Origin: Echinicola shivajiensis
GTDB taxonomy: Bacteria; Bacteroidota; Bacteroidia; Cytophagales; Cyclobacteriaceae
Direction of reading: 5' to 3'
NCBI RefSeq assembly: GCF_018642165.1
Contig: NZ_JAHHZM010000005.1
Span: forward strand, 124,001-188,000
Length of the DNA: 64,000 nucleotides
Shown here: one piece after another, positions 20,620-29,676 of the stretch
Position numbering within the stretch: position 1 is the stretch's first letter
Layout: every line of letters starts with the position of its first letter
Notes under the pieces: model-generated
Database searches by the model: none
The model's input: only the letters and a program-made list of their open reading frames with translations
What the model was told of the DNA's origin: nothing
Program-made: the position numbers and the translations under genes

Positions 20620-21543
20620 ATGAAATCAATGAAAAAGATACTGATACTATTGTTGACCTTATTGAGCGCCTGTGGCTTTGAGGATTATGATATCCAATAT
20701 GGGGTAACATCTGTTTATTTTTATAATCAAGAATATAACAGAAATGTCGTTGTGGGTGAAGGGCTGGGCCTGAAGGTTGGTTCAATGCTTACAGGGGTTT
20801 TGAAAAATGATAGCGACCGATTGGTGAAATTTGCAATTAATAATGAGTTGGTGACTAATCCCAACCAATCCGTGCTACCGTCTAGTTTATATACGCTGGA
20901 TAATGAAAACACTTTTATTATCCCAAAAGGCGAGTTTGTAGGTTTTTTAGGAGTGAAGTTTGACTCTGCAGAATTTGTAAATGACCCAAAGGCTGTTTCA
21001 GGAGAATATGTTCTTCCTGTTGAAATTACAAGCTGTGATGATGTAGATTCCGTAAATGCCGTCAAAAAGACGATTTTGGTTTCGGTAAGCTATTGGGCAA
21101 AACAACATGGGAATTATTATTATTCTGGAAGGACAATAAGGAAAGAAGAGGGCAGTATTGTAGATACTTTGGAGTATATGAATAATTCTGCCAATTCGGA
21201 AAGTGTCCGACAACTCATTACGGTTAATGCAAATACCTTGGAGCTTCATCCTGATGGAACAGGAATAAGCAATGACCCAGGTAAAGGAAGCTTTAGCTTT
21301 AATATAGATGTTCCGACATTTGGAGGTGGAGATGTGGGAATTAGTCCTTCGTCCAATTCCAATATAGTAGTTGAGGCAGACGGTATATCTTCTTATGTTG
21401 AGGATATAAAGACGTTTTATCTTAATTACACTTGGAATGATGGCGTATATGATTGTTATTCGACAGATACGCTCGTCTTTAGAAATAGGGTTCGGGATGT
21501 GCAGGCGGATGGCCAAGGAGTGAATGAATGGAGAGGTTTTTAG
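20620..21543 (+). CDS. DUF1735/BT_3987-like surface glycan-binding lipoprotein
   Basis: 307 residues. A second ATG at 20629 gives the neat lipoprotein signal MKKILILLLTLLSAC; from the first ATG the lipobox Cys is residue 18. The N-terminal half (about 20-170) resembles the immunoglobulin-like DUF1735 domain (YFYNQEYNRNVVVGEG, YVLPVEITSCDDV). The C-terminal half (about 175-300) starts GNYYYSGRT and has a run TVNANTLELHPDG seen in the domain that usually follows. Such proteins sit after SusCD pairs and bind glycans on the cell surface. It is the last gene of the operon, and a strong terminator follows. Confidence 0.78.
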   Translation: MKSMKKILILLLTLLSACGFEDYDIQYGVTSVYFYNQEYNRNVVVGEGLGLKVGSMLTGVLKNDSDRLVKFAINNELVTNPNQSVLPSSLYTLDNENTFIIPKGEFVGFLGVKFDSAEFVNDPKAVSGEYVLPVEITSCDDVDSVNAVKKTILVSVSYWAKQHGNYYYSGRTIRKEEGSIVDTLEYMNNSANSESVRQLITVNANTLELHPDGTGISNDPGKGSFSFNIDVPTFGGGDVGISPSSNSNIVVEADGISSYVEDIKTFYLNYTWNDGVYDCYSTDTLVFRNRVRDVQADGQGVNEWRGF

Positions 21544-21580
21544 CGGATTATTTGCGATAGGATAGATGTCATGGGAAAAT

Positions 21581-21618
21581 GGAATGATTGAGCTCAAAGC
21601 TCTTCATTCCATTTTTTT
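21581..21618 (+). terminator. intrinsic terminator of the tandem SusCD operon
   Basis: GGAATGATTGAGCT pairs with AGCTCTTCATTCC around a tiny loop and is followed by a run of seven Ts. It lies 38 bases after the stop of the surface lipoprotein gene. Confidence 0.85.
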
Positions 21619-22122
21619 ATGAGCGAATGAAAAGACTTGATTTTAAGGGAAGTTTTTCAAATAGTAGGCCGATTTAGAGGTGAGTAAGAGCATCAGTATT
21701 TGTCTGAAGTACTTTTTGATTTCCTGATTTGGGCAGAACTAAGCAAGAGGTTAATACAAAATGATAGCCAGTTTTTAAATGAATTATCAGGTTCTGAGCG
21801 CTATTGGGCCAGTATTTACATAATCAAAGGTCTTATGTACATCAGTGCTAATGCCTCAAGTAGGGGAAATGTAATTTTAAATTAAAGAGTTTTGGAACAA
21901 GGAAGGGATACCTAGGCCGATTAAGTGCTTTATCCTTTGCCACACGCTGAAATCAATACAAAAGATAATCTTTTTCAAAACACTTGAATTTGAGGGTTAA
22001 GGTCAGTCAGTTGATGCTTCTTGTTTTATTGATGTTAGAAGCATCGGCTGATCTTTTACCAGTTTGGTGAAGGATATTTCATGACCATAAAGTTTATAGT
22101 TTAAATTAATAAATTCGAATTA
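21619..22122. other. intergenic region before the GH2 gene
   Basis: About 500 AT-rich bases. A 61-codon open frame at 21700-21885 has no recognisable features and is probably chance. The only structure is the repeated hairpin at 21990-22060. A promoter for the GH2 gene probably lies in the last 100 bases. Confidence 0.55.
21990..22060 (+). repeat. hairpin, copy 2 of the repeated element
   Basis: The left arm GTCAGTCAGTTGATGCTTCT pairs with AGAAGCATCGGCTGATC, followed by TTTT. The leading TTGAGGGTTAAGGTCAGTC is identical to the start of the hairpin at 6202. It sits 63 bases before the GH2 start and could work as a terminator of leader transcripts or an attenuator for the enzyme operon. Confidence 0.65.
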
Positions 22123-24459
22123 ATGAAAAATGCTTACAGCATCACAGGTTTGTTAATGGCCTGTATGGCCTTTTTGGTCTTATTACCTGGGTATAGTCAG
22201 GTAAAGGACAGTGGACTCCTATCTTATGAAATGAAAACCCATTGGACGGATCAAGTTGACGCAAATAATCTTTGGTCAGCATATCCTAGGCCTCAGCTTC
22301 AGCGAGAGGAATGGACCAATCTGAACGGAACTTGGGAATATACTATCACCGAGAAAAACTCATCCAAGCCTAGAGATTATCAAGGTGAGATTTTGGTGCC
22401 ATTTCCTATAGAGTCTGCCCTTAGTGGTGTAAAAAAGGCAGTTGGTAATGAAAATTATCTATGGTACCGAAGGAATCTTAAAATCGACCCATCCAAATTA
22501 AAACAGCGGACATTATTGCATTTCGGGGCGGTGGATTGGGAGACGGTTTTATATATAAATGGTAAGAAAGTGGGTGAGCACAAAGGAGGTTATGATCCAT
22601 TTACTTTTGATATTTCCCAATTTGTGAAACGCGGGGACAACGAGTTGGTGCTGCGGGTATGGGATCCTACTGATGAGGGCATGCAAGCCAGGGGCAAACA
22701 AGTGTCCGATCCCAAAGGAATTTGGTATACACCGGTAACTGGGATTTGGCAAACGGTCTGGATGGAATCGGTACCAGTTGATTATATAAAATCACTCCGT
22801 ATGACGCCTGATATTGACCAAAGAGAGCTGGATATAGAGGTGGACTACCCATCATTGTCTAAGGATTATGTGCTTGAAATCAATGCTACTTCCCATGGTG
22901 AAAATATATCAGGGACTAAAATTTCTGTAGGTGAAAGGTCAATTCACTCCACAGCAAGATTGGCGATAAAGGATATGATCCTTTGGGCACCGGATAATCC
23001 GCACCTTTATGATCTGGAAGTAAAACTTTATAATGAGAAGGGAGAATTGGTAGATAAGGTGGATAGTTATTTTGGAATGAGGAAGGTCTCTTTGGGAAAA
23101 GATGGCAATGGCTATACCCGAATTATGCTAAATAATGAACCCTTGTTTCAATTTGGGTTGTTGGACCAAGGATGGTGGCCTGATGGCCTTTATACCGCTC
23201 CAACTGAGGAGGCAATGGTCTACGATATTAAGAAGACCCAGGAAATGGGCTTTAATATGCTCAGGAAGCATGTGAAGGTGGAACCGGCCAGGTTTTACTA
23301 CCATTGTGACAAGATGGGGATGTTGGTTTGGCAGGACATGCCGTCAGGTTTCAGTACTGCTGAAAAATCTGTCCAGCATGTGAAGCATGATGCGCTTTTG
23401 GACTGGGAAAGACCTTTGCCATCTGCACAACAGTTTGAAAGCGAACTTAAGTCCATGATTGACAACCTTTATAATTTTCCGTCGATTTTGGTATGGGTGC
23501 CTTTGAATGAGGGCTGGGGACAATATGAAACAGAGAAGTTGGCTACATGGACCAAAAAATATGATCCGAGCAGACTAGTAGATGCTCCAAGTGGCTGGGC
23601 AGACAGGAAAGTCGGCGATATGATTGATGTTCACTTGTATCCTGGTCCAGGCATGGAGCTTTCGGAAGAGAAAAGGGCGTCTGTTCTGGGAGAATTTGGT
23701 GGATTGGGACTCCCTGTAAAAGATCATTTATGGTGGGACAAAAGAAACTGGGGCTATTTGACCTATCAGGACCAAGCCGTTTACGAAAAAGAGTTCCAGG
23801 CCATCATTAAAAATCTGGAGGGATTGATCAGCTGGGGGCTTTCAGCGGCCATTTATACCCAGACTACGGATGTGGAAGGAGAGGTGAACGGCATGATTAC
23901 CTATGATCGGGAGGTGGTGAAAATTGATCCTGAGAAAGTGAAAAAGTGGATCATGCCCCTTTATGAGCCAAGATGGAAAAAGCATGATTTAGTGACCGAT
24001 TCGGAGCATTCTCCAGAAATGTGGAAAGTCAATTTTGGTGCGGTGGACAAGGATTGGGCAGCTCAGGACTATGATGATGCAGGATGGGAGGAACAGGTCG
24101 CGCCATTTAGTGGTGGAGTTAATCCGTTTTTACCCCCTTCGAGTCCTTGGGAAGGAGAGGAACTGCATTTGAGAAAAACATTTATATTACAGGCTGTTCC
24201 TGATAATATTTATATCAAGTATTATGCACCTCGTTCCGAAGCGAAGGTATTTATCAATGGTCATTTGGTGAAAACCTTAAATGATGGTGGGGGAAGAAAA
24301 AGGCATTATACGCATATCCTTTTGGAAGGTGCAAGGGAATATTTGCAAGAAGGGGAGAATATGGTGTCAGTTGAGGTGAAAACCAAAAATAACGAAGGGG
24401 CCTTTGATATAGGCCTGTATACTTCTGACACAGTAAAAGATATAGCTAGCACTGATTGA
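22123..24459 (+). CDS. glycoside hydrolase family 2 (beta-galactosidase/glucuronidase-like)
   Basis: A 778-residue secreted exo-glycosidase with a type I signal ending near residue 26 (GYSQ). The order is a sugar-binding domain (about 45-215, YRRNLKIDPSKL), an immunoglobulin-like domain (to about 320) and a TIM barrel (about 330-620). The acid/base Glu463 is in NEGWG and the likely nucleophile Glu524 is in GEFGG. A further beta-sandwich at about 640-770 (KVNFGAVDKDWA, LHLRKTFIL, YIKYYAPRSEAKVFING) extends it beyond the core GH2. The sugar specificity cannot be read from sequence; galactose, glucuronate or related residues are possible. It starts the enzyme block of the locus and is followed by its own terminator. 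Confidence 0.92.
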   Translation: MKNAYSITGLLMACMAFLVLLPGYSQVKDSGLLSYEMKTHWTDQVDANNLWSAYPRPQLQREEWTNLNGTWEYTITEKNSSKPRDYQGEILVPFPIESALSGVKKAVGNENYLWYRRNLKIDPSKLKQRTLLHFGAVDWETVLYINGKKVGEHKGGYDPFTFDISQFVKRGDNELVLRVWDPTDEGMQARGKQVSDPKGIWYTPVTGIWQTVWMESVPVDYIKSLRMTPDIDQRELDIEVDYPSLSKDYVLEINATSHGENISGTKISVGERSIHSTARLAIKDMILWAPDNPHLYDLEVKLYNEKGELVDKVDSYFGMRKVSLGKDGNGYTRIMLNNEPLFQFGLLDQGWWPDGLYTAPTEEAMVYDIKKTQEMGFNMLRKHVKVEPARFYYHCDKMGMLVWQDMPSGFSTAEKSVQHVKHDALLDWERPLPSAQQFESELKSMIDNLYNFPSILVWVPLNEGWGQYETEKLATWTKKYDPSRLVDAPSGWADRKVGDMIDVHLYPGPGMELSEEKRASVLGEFGGLGLPVKDHLWWDKRNWGYLTYQDQAVYEKEFQAIIKNLEGLISWGLSAAIYTQTTDVEGEVNGMITYDREVVKIDPEKVKKWIMPLYEPRWKKHDLVTDSEHSPEMWKVNFGAVDKDWAAQDYDDAGWEEQVAPFSGGVNPFLPPSSPWEGEELHLRKTFILQAVPDNIYIKYYAPRSEAKVFINGHLVKTLNDGGGRKRHYTHILLEGAREYLQEGENMVSVEVKTKNNEGAFDIGLYTSDTVKDIASTD

Positions 24460-24473
24460 TCCGTAAATTTTTT

Positions 24474-24499
24474 GGGGCATGTTTGGCATGCCCTTTTTT
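24474..24499 (+). terminator. intrinsic terminator after GH2
   Basis: GGGCATG and CATGCCC form a perfect stem with a 5-base loop (TTTGG), followed by six Ts. It is 15 bases downstream of the GH2 stop. Confidence 0.85.
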
Positions 24500-24570
24500 G
24501 GACTTAGATATTATATATTCTAATCTATTCTTCATTTAACAATAGCCAAGCCTAAATAACCATTTTTATA

Positions 24571-26628
24571 ATGAAAAATATCAATAAGACCCTTATAGCC
24601 AAACTCTTCATTGGCATGACCATTCTTTCTTCCTGCAATCCCAAAGAAACAGTCAAGCAACCCAATGTCATAATCATTTTAGCAGATGATATGGGATTCT
24701 CGGATATTGGCAGTTATGGAGGGGAAGTAAAGACGCCCAACTTGGATAAATTGGCTAAAGGCGGCATCAGGTACACACAGTTTTATAACAATGCCCGATG
24801 TTGTCCTACGAGGGCATCGCTGATGACCGGGCTTTATCCTCACCAAGCAGGAATGGGGTGGATGACCGCTGCAGATCTTGGCACCCCGCAATATCAAGGA
24901 GAGCTGAACCAGCAGTGTGTGACCATAGCCGAAGTGCTTCATCAAACCGGTTATAAGACTTATATGTCAGGAAAGTGGCATTTGAGTAGGGTAAGAAATA
25001 TTCAAGGAGAAGTCAAGGATAATTGGCCCATTCAGCGTGGATTTGATGAGTTTTTTGGTATTGTGGATGGGGCATCCAATTATTTTATCCCAAATGTATA
25101 TAGTGATAATGAAAAATATCCGATCAAGGAGGAAGGCTTTTATTTTACCCATGCCGTAAGTGATTCTACTGTTAATTTCATAGACCAGCATTTTAAAGAA
25201 AACAAGGAGGATCCATTTTTTATGTACCTGGCCTACACTGCACCGCATTGGCCATTACATGCCCTCGAGAAGGATATAGAAAAATATAAGACCATTTATA
25301 TGGCCGGTTGGGATAGCTTGCGGGCAGAACGATTGGAGAGACAAAAGACGCTTGGCATTTTTGATGGGGAGGTGGAATTGAGCAGTAGAAATGAAAAGGT
25401 GCCTGCTTGGAACAGTTTGTCCCAAGAAGAAAAAGAAGCCTTTGCCATGAGAATGGCTATATATGCTGCCCAGATTGATGCCATGGATCAGGGGATAGGC
25501 AGGGTTATCAAAAAATTGGAAGATGAGGGCCAGCTTGACAATACAATAATATTTTTCTTATCAGATAATGGGGCCTGTGCTGAATTTATCAGTAATGGCA
25601 AAAGCAAGGAATTAAATGGTCAAGCAGATACTTGGGAAAGTTATAGAATTAACTGGGCCAATATGAGCAGTACACCCTATAAGGAGTTTAAACATTGGAT
25701 CCATGAGGGGGGAATAGCGACGCCTATGATTGTTCATTGGCCCAATGGCATCGATAAAGACTTGGAGGATTCTTTTGTAAGAGAACCAGGACATTTGACG
25801 GATCTCATGGCTACCATCGTGGATATTACGGGAGCCCAATATCCCGAAGCATTCAAAGGCAATAAAATCATTCCTATGCAGGGGCAGAGTATTGCGGATC
25901 AGTTTGAAGGAAATCCCATACAGCGAAAAGCCATTTTTTGGGAACATGAAGCGAATATAGGGGTTCGGGAAGGCAAGTGGAAACTGGTAGCCAAGACAGC
26001 AGAAAATGCTGATTTTGATCCCAGTACCCTAGAACTTTATAATATGGAAGAAGATCCTGCTGAGTTAAATGACCTCTCTAAGGATTATGCTGAAAAGAAA
26101 ATGGCCCTTTACGAAAAATGGAAAGATTGGGCTGCAGAAGTACAGGTTTATCCCCTGGATACCCGTGATTATGGTAAACGATCCAGAGATTATCAAAAGC
26201 AAATTAACGGACAATTCCAATCAGGATTTGGCGGCTGGCAGCGCTCAAATAATAAAGGTATCCGCTATGAACTGATTAAAGAAGAGAGCAGCAATAAAGC
26301 TTCTATCACATTTTCAAAAGAAGTCAAAGAGGCTACAGAAATATTGGCTTGGCCGTTTTGGGCAGATAAGGGTGAAGCATTCAACGTAGCAATGGTTTTG
26401 GAAGGAGAAAAAGGAAAAGAGTTTAACCTGGTGGTGGAGACAGTGGGCAAAAAACCAGTGGTAGTTGCCCAAAGTAAGGTGAAATTGACTGATAGCCAAT
26501 TGAAATATCAAGTCAGTGATGTGAGCATTCCAAAGAATGGCAGGTATCAATTGTCTCTTTATAGTGTCAGTGCTGATCAAGGAGATCATATTATTGTACA
26601 CCAGGCAAGCCTTCAGTCAAAGGATTAA
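24571..26628 (+). CDS. S1-family arylsulfatase with C-terminal extension (CCPTR)
   Basis: 685-residue lipoprotein sulfatase (lipobox Cys22, LSSC). Metal-site Asp39-Asp40 (LADDMG), catalytic Cys77 in CCPTR followed by ASLMTGLYPHQAGMG, GKWHLS, AYTAPHWPLHA and LSDNGA are all present. The ARCCPTRASLMTG pattern is characteristic of one arylsulfatase subgroup found in Bacteroidota and Planctomycetes. After the sulfatase core (to about 530) there is an added segment of about 120 residues, starting near SGFGGWQRSNN, that looks like a beta-sandwich and may bind carbohydrate. It shares a block with the next two sulfatases (gap 15 bases to the next). Confidence 0.94.
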   Translation: MKNINKTLIAKLFIGMTILSSCNPKETVKQPNVIIILADDMGFSDIGSYGGEVKTPNLDKLAKGGIRYTQFYNNARCCPTRASLMTGLYPHQAGMGWMTAADLGTPQYQGELNQQCVTIAEVLHQTGYKTYMSGKWHLSRVRNIQGEVKDNWPIQRGFDEFFGIVDGASNYFIPNVYSDNEKYPIKEEGFYFTHAVSDSTVNFIDQHFKENKEDPFFMYLAYTAPHWPLHALEKDIEKYKTIYMAGWDSLRAERLERQKTLGIFDGEVELSSRNEKVPAWNSLSQEEKEAFAMRMAIYAAQIDAMDQGIGRVIKKLEDEGQLDNTIIFFLSDNGACAEFISNGKSKELNGQADTWESYRINWANMSSTPYKEFKHWIHEGGIATPMIVHWPNGIDKDLEDSFVREPGHLTDLMATIVDITGAQYPEAFKGNKIIPMQGQSIADQFEGNPIQRKAIFWEHEANIGVREGKWKLVAKTAENADFDPSTLELYNMEEDPAELNDLSKDYAEKKMALYEKWKDWAAEVQVYPLDTRDYGKRSRDYQKQINGQFQSGFGGWQRSNNKGIRYELIKEESSNKASITFSKEVKEATEILAWPFWADKGEAFNVAMVLEGEKGKEFNLVVETVGKKPVVVAQSKVKLTDSQLKYQVSDVSIPKNGRYQLSLYSVSADQGDHIIVHQASLQSKD

Positions 26629-26643
26629 ATAGAAAACAAACCT

Positions 26644-28122
26644 ATGATTAAAAATATTAGCGCATTGAAAAGAGAAAGAGGCTTATTTAAAGCTTTGGTT
26701 ATCAGTTTTTTGTTTTTGATAGTGATTTCTTCAGGACTTTTTGCCCAAGGGAAACAGGATAAAAACAAACAGTGGAATATAGTGCTGTTTATAGCAGATG
26801 ATCTAAGTGTAAATGATATTGGCCCTTATGGAAATAAAGTGGTGAGAACTCCCTATCTGGATGAGTTTGATCAAAAATCGATGAGGTTTTCCCAGGCTTT
26901 TGCAGGATCTCCTACCTGTGGTCCATCCAGGAGCAGCATTTTGACGGGACTTCTGCCTTTTAGACATGGGGGGCATAGTAATCATTCCGGTGTGAGGCCA
27001 GGTACATATTCTATCATCCAGCACTTGAAGCCAATGGGCTATAAGGTTGCTATAGCGGGAAAACTGCATGTGGGACCAGCGGAAGTTTTTCCGTTTGAGA
27101 AGATTGCCCATACCAATGTCCCAGAACCTGGATTTGAAAATAGACCTGGACTCCACCATGACCTGAACTTAGGGCCAGTTGATAAGTGGCTTTCGGGACA
27201 AAAGAAAAGTAATGAGCCATTTATGTTAGTAGTAGCCGACCATAGTCCTCATGTAATCTGGCCAGAAGATGCAAGTTATGAACCAGACGAAATGGATGTG
27301 CCTTCCAAACATATCGATACCAAGGATACGCGATTTTCCAGGGCGCGCTATTATACAGATATTACAAAAATGGATAAGAACTTTGGGCATCTTCTTCAGT
27401 CCATCAAGGAAAATGGCTTGGAAGAGAATACCATTATCATTTTTACCTCAGATCAAGGTCCCCAATGGCCTTTTGCAAAATGGACATTATATGACGAGGG
27501 CATTCAGGTACCTTTGATGGTGCACTGGCCTGGGAAAATCAACCAATCTATGCACACCAATGCTTTGGTATCACATGTGGATCTCTTTCCGACATTTATG
27601 GACATTCTGGGAGGAGATGTTCTCAAAGATTTAGATGGAAGCAGTTTTATGCCAGTATTGAATGGTGAAAAGTTTTCCCATCGGGAATATGTCTATGCTT
27701 CCCATACCGGGGATGGAAAAATGAACCGCTCTCCATCCAGGATGATTAGGACGGACAGGTATAAATATATCCTCAATTTGGCACCAGAAATTCTTTATAC
27801 CACACATATGGACAAATCCAAGAACCATGATGGCGGGAAGCAATATTGGAACTCATGGGTAGATGCTTCCTATAAGGATGAACATGCCGCCAATGTCTTA
27901 TGGAGGTACCATAACCATCCACGCGAAGAACTTTATGATATACAAAGGGATCCTCAAGAAACGGTCAACTTAGCAGAAGATCCTGCATACCGAGCTTTGA
28001 TGGGTTCATTTAGGGAAAATATGGAGACATGGAGAAAGGGTCAGGGGGACTTTGAAACCGGTCCTGAAGCCTTAGACAATAAGCAGCCAGGAGGCAAACC
28101 AGTGGCGCCCTATGTCTTTTAG
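26644..28122 (+). CDS. S1-family sulfatase, sulfamidase-like (CGPSR)
   Basis: 492 residues with a type I signal peptide (cleavage near GLFAQ, residue 35). It has Asp52-Asp53 (IADDLS), catalytic Cys92 in CGPSR followed by SSILTG, GKLHVGP with the Lys/His pair, ADHSPH, and TSDQGPQWPFAK. The metal-site Asn of most sulfatases is Gln here (SDQG). The GKLHVGP and SDQGP..PFAK pattern groups it with heparan N-sulfatase-like enzymes, as does the sulfatase at 8273, but the actual linkage is unknown. It sits 15 bases after the preceding sulfatase. Confidence 0.93.
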   Translation: MIKNISALKRERGLFKALVISFLFLIVISSGLFAQGKQDKNKQWNIVLFIADDLSVNDIGPYGNKVVRTPYLDEFDQKSMRFSQAFAGSPTCGPSRSSILTGLLPFRHGGHSNHSGVRPGTYSIIQHLKPMGYKVAIAGKLHVGPAEVFPFEKIAHTNVPEPGFENRPGLHHDLNLGPVDKWLSGQKKSNEPFMLVVADHSPHVIWPEDASYEPDEMDVPSKHIDTKDTRFSRARYYTDITKMDKNFGHLLQSIKENGLEENTIIIFTSDQGPQWPFAKWTLYDEGIQVPLMVHWPGKINQSMHTNALVSHVDLFPTFMDILGGDVLKDLDGSSFMPVLNGEKFSHREYVYASHTGDGKMNRSPSRMIRTDRYKYILNLAPEILYTTHMDKSKNHDGGKQYWNSWVDASYKDEHAANVLWRYHNHPREELYDIQRDPQETVNLAEDPAYRALMGSFRENMETWRKGQGDFETGPEALDNKQPGGKPVAPYVF

Positions 28123-28164
28123 CAGAATGGAAATTTTTTTTAAGGATAGGAAAGGAATCAGCAG

Positions 28165-29598
28165 ATGATGACGCAAATTAAAGGATGCAATATGGAGACG
28201 TTTTTTACCAAAGTGACTTTGATGGTGATTATTTGCCTTATCTTCTGTTCTTTTGAGGGAAAAGTTTTTGGTCAAGCCAAAGAGAGGCCGAATGTCATCA
28301 TGATATTTATAGATGATATGGGCTATGGGGACTTGAGTGCCTATGGAAACTGCGATATCCAAACACCCAATATGGACAGGATTGGTGCAGAGGGAGTGAC
28401 ACTCAAAAGGTTTTATGTTGGCTCTCCTATCTGTTCTCCCTCTAGGGTTACCTTGATGACTGGACAGTATCCGTCCAAGTTTAAAATCACCTCTTTTTTG
28501 GCCAATAGGGCGAGAAACGAAAAAAGAGGGATGGCCAATTATTTAGATGCAAGTGTCACTACCATGGCCAAGGTATTTAAAAGTGCCGGTTATTCCACTG
28601 CCCATTTTGGGAAATGGCATATGGGAGGCGGACGGGATGTGGGAGAAGCTCCCTTGCCTGCTGCGTATGGGTTTGATGCATCTTTGGTGTCTTTTGAAGG
28701 TTTGGGTGATCGATTATTGGATAAGGGGCATGGATTGGCAGAGGAAAGTGCAAAATTGGGAAAGGGAAAGGTTACTTGGGTAGAAAAGCATGAAAAGACA
28801 CCGATTTATGTAGACAGAACCCTTGAATTTATTAAGGAGCAGCGAGGTGAGCCCTTTTATATAGATCTATGGCCCAATGATGTGCATGACCCTTTTCATC
28901 CTAAGGAAGAGCATGTGACCATGTTTTCTGAGTATGCCAACAATCATTATTATCAAAAATACCTGGCAGTCATTCACCAGTTGGATAAAGAAATAGGACG
29001 GCTTTTGGATGGTTTGGAGCAAATGGACCTTCTGGAAAATACCCTTATCATCCTTAGTAGTGATAATGGCCCGACTGATTGGGGATATTATTATAAGGAG
29101 AATTATGATCCCCCGGGAGATGCGGGACCTTTTCGAGGTAGAAAATGGAGCCTTTATGAGGGAGGCATCAGGGTGCCATTTATGGCGAGGTGGCCAGGGC
29201 ATTTCAAGCCGGGTACTGTCATGGAGTCCATTGTTCACGCCACGGACATTTTGCCTACGCTGATTGCTTTGCTGGGACTTGAGTCAAGCGAAACGGAATT
29301 TGACGGGGAGGACCGTAGCGAAGTATTATTGGGCAATGCAGCAGAAAGACGTAAGCCCTTATTTTGGGAATATGGAGGGGAATTTGATATATCGCCAGGA
29401 AACCCGAGATACAGGAGTCCCCGATTGGCAATAATGGAAGGAGAATACAAATTATTGATGAATATGGACCGTAGCCAAATAGAATTGTACCATATTACTT
29501 CGGATATTGCAGAGACAAGGAACCTTGCCGATAGTCAGCCACAAATAGTCTCCCGATTAGGAGAACTGCTGCTAAACTGGAAAAGCAAGTTGCCTTGA
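28165..29598 (+). CDS. S1-family sulfatase (CSPSR)
   Basis: 477 residues; a start at 28192 (METFFTKV) would also give a full signal peptide ending near KVFGQ, so the exact start is open. Counting from 28165, the catalytic Cys is residue 90 in CSPSR followed by VTLMTG. GKWHMGGGRDV, WPNDVHDPFHP and SSDNGP complete the active site. It is closely similar in layout to the sulfatase at 6300 (shared GKWHMGGGRDV, YGFD, DVHDP/DMHDP), so the two are paralogs placed at either end of the locus. The regulator gene follows after 78 bases. Confidence 0.93.
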   Translation: MMTQIKGCNMETFFTKVTLMVIICLIFCSFEGKVFGQAKERPNVIMIFIDDMGYGDLSAYGNCDIQTPNMDRIGAEGVTLKRFYVGSPICSPSRVTLMTGQYPSKFKITSFLANRARNEKRGMANYLDASVTTMAKVFKSAGYSTAHFGKWHMGGGRDVGEAPLPAAYGFDASLVSFEGLGDRLLDKGHGLAEESAKLGKGKVTWVEKHEKTPIYVDRTLEFIKEQRGEPFYIDLWPNDVHDPFHPKEEHVTMFSEYANNHYYQKYLAVIHQLDKEIGRLLDGLEQMDLLENTLIILSSDNGPTDWGYYYKENYDPPGDAGPFRGRKWSLYEGGIRVPFMARWPGHFKPGTVMESIVHATDILPTLIALLGLESSETEFDGEDRSEVLLGNAAERRKPLFWEYGGEFDISPGNPRYRSPRLAIMEGEYKLLMNMDRSQIELYHITSDIAETRNLADSQPQIVSRLGELLLNWKSKLP

Positions 29599-29676
29599 TC
29601 TTACTTGTACTTGATTTCCCGGTCAGAAAGCTTAGTTTTAAGTGGTAAAGACCCTTAGTTATTAACCCAGAATGCC

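Noticed and set aside
20998-21597. 199-codon - strand open frame opposite the DUF1735-type gene
   Set aside because: Antisense to a supported lipoprotein gene and overlaps its terminator; no family features.
21700-21885. 61-codon + strand open frame
   Set aside because: No signal, motif or neighbour context; lies in an AT-rich gap with hairpins on both sides.
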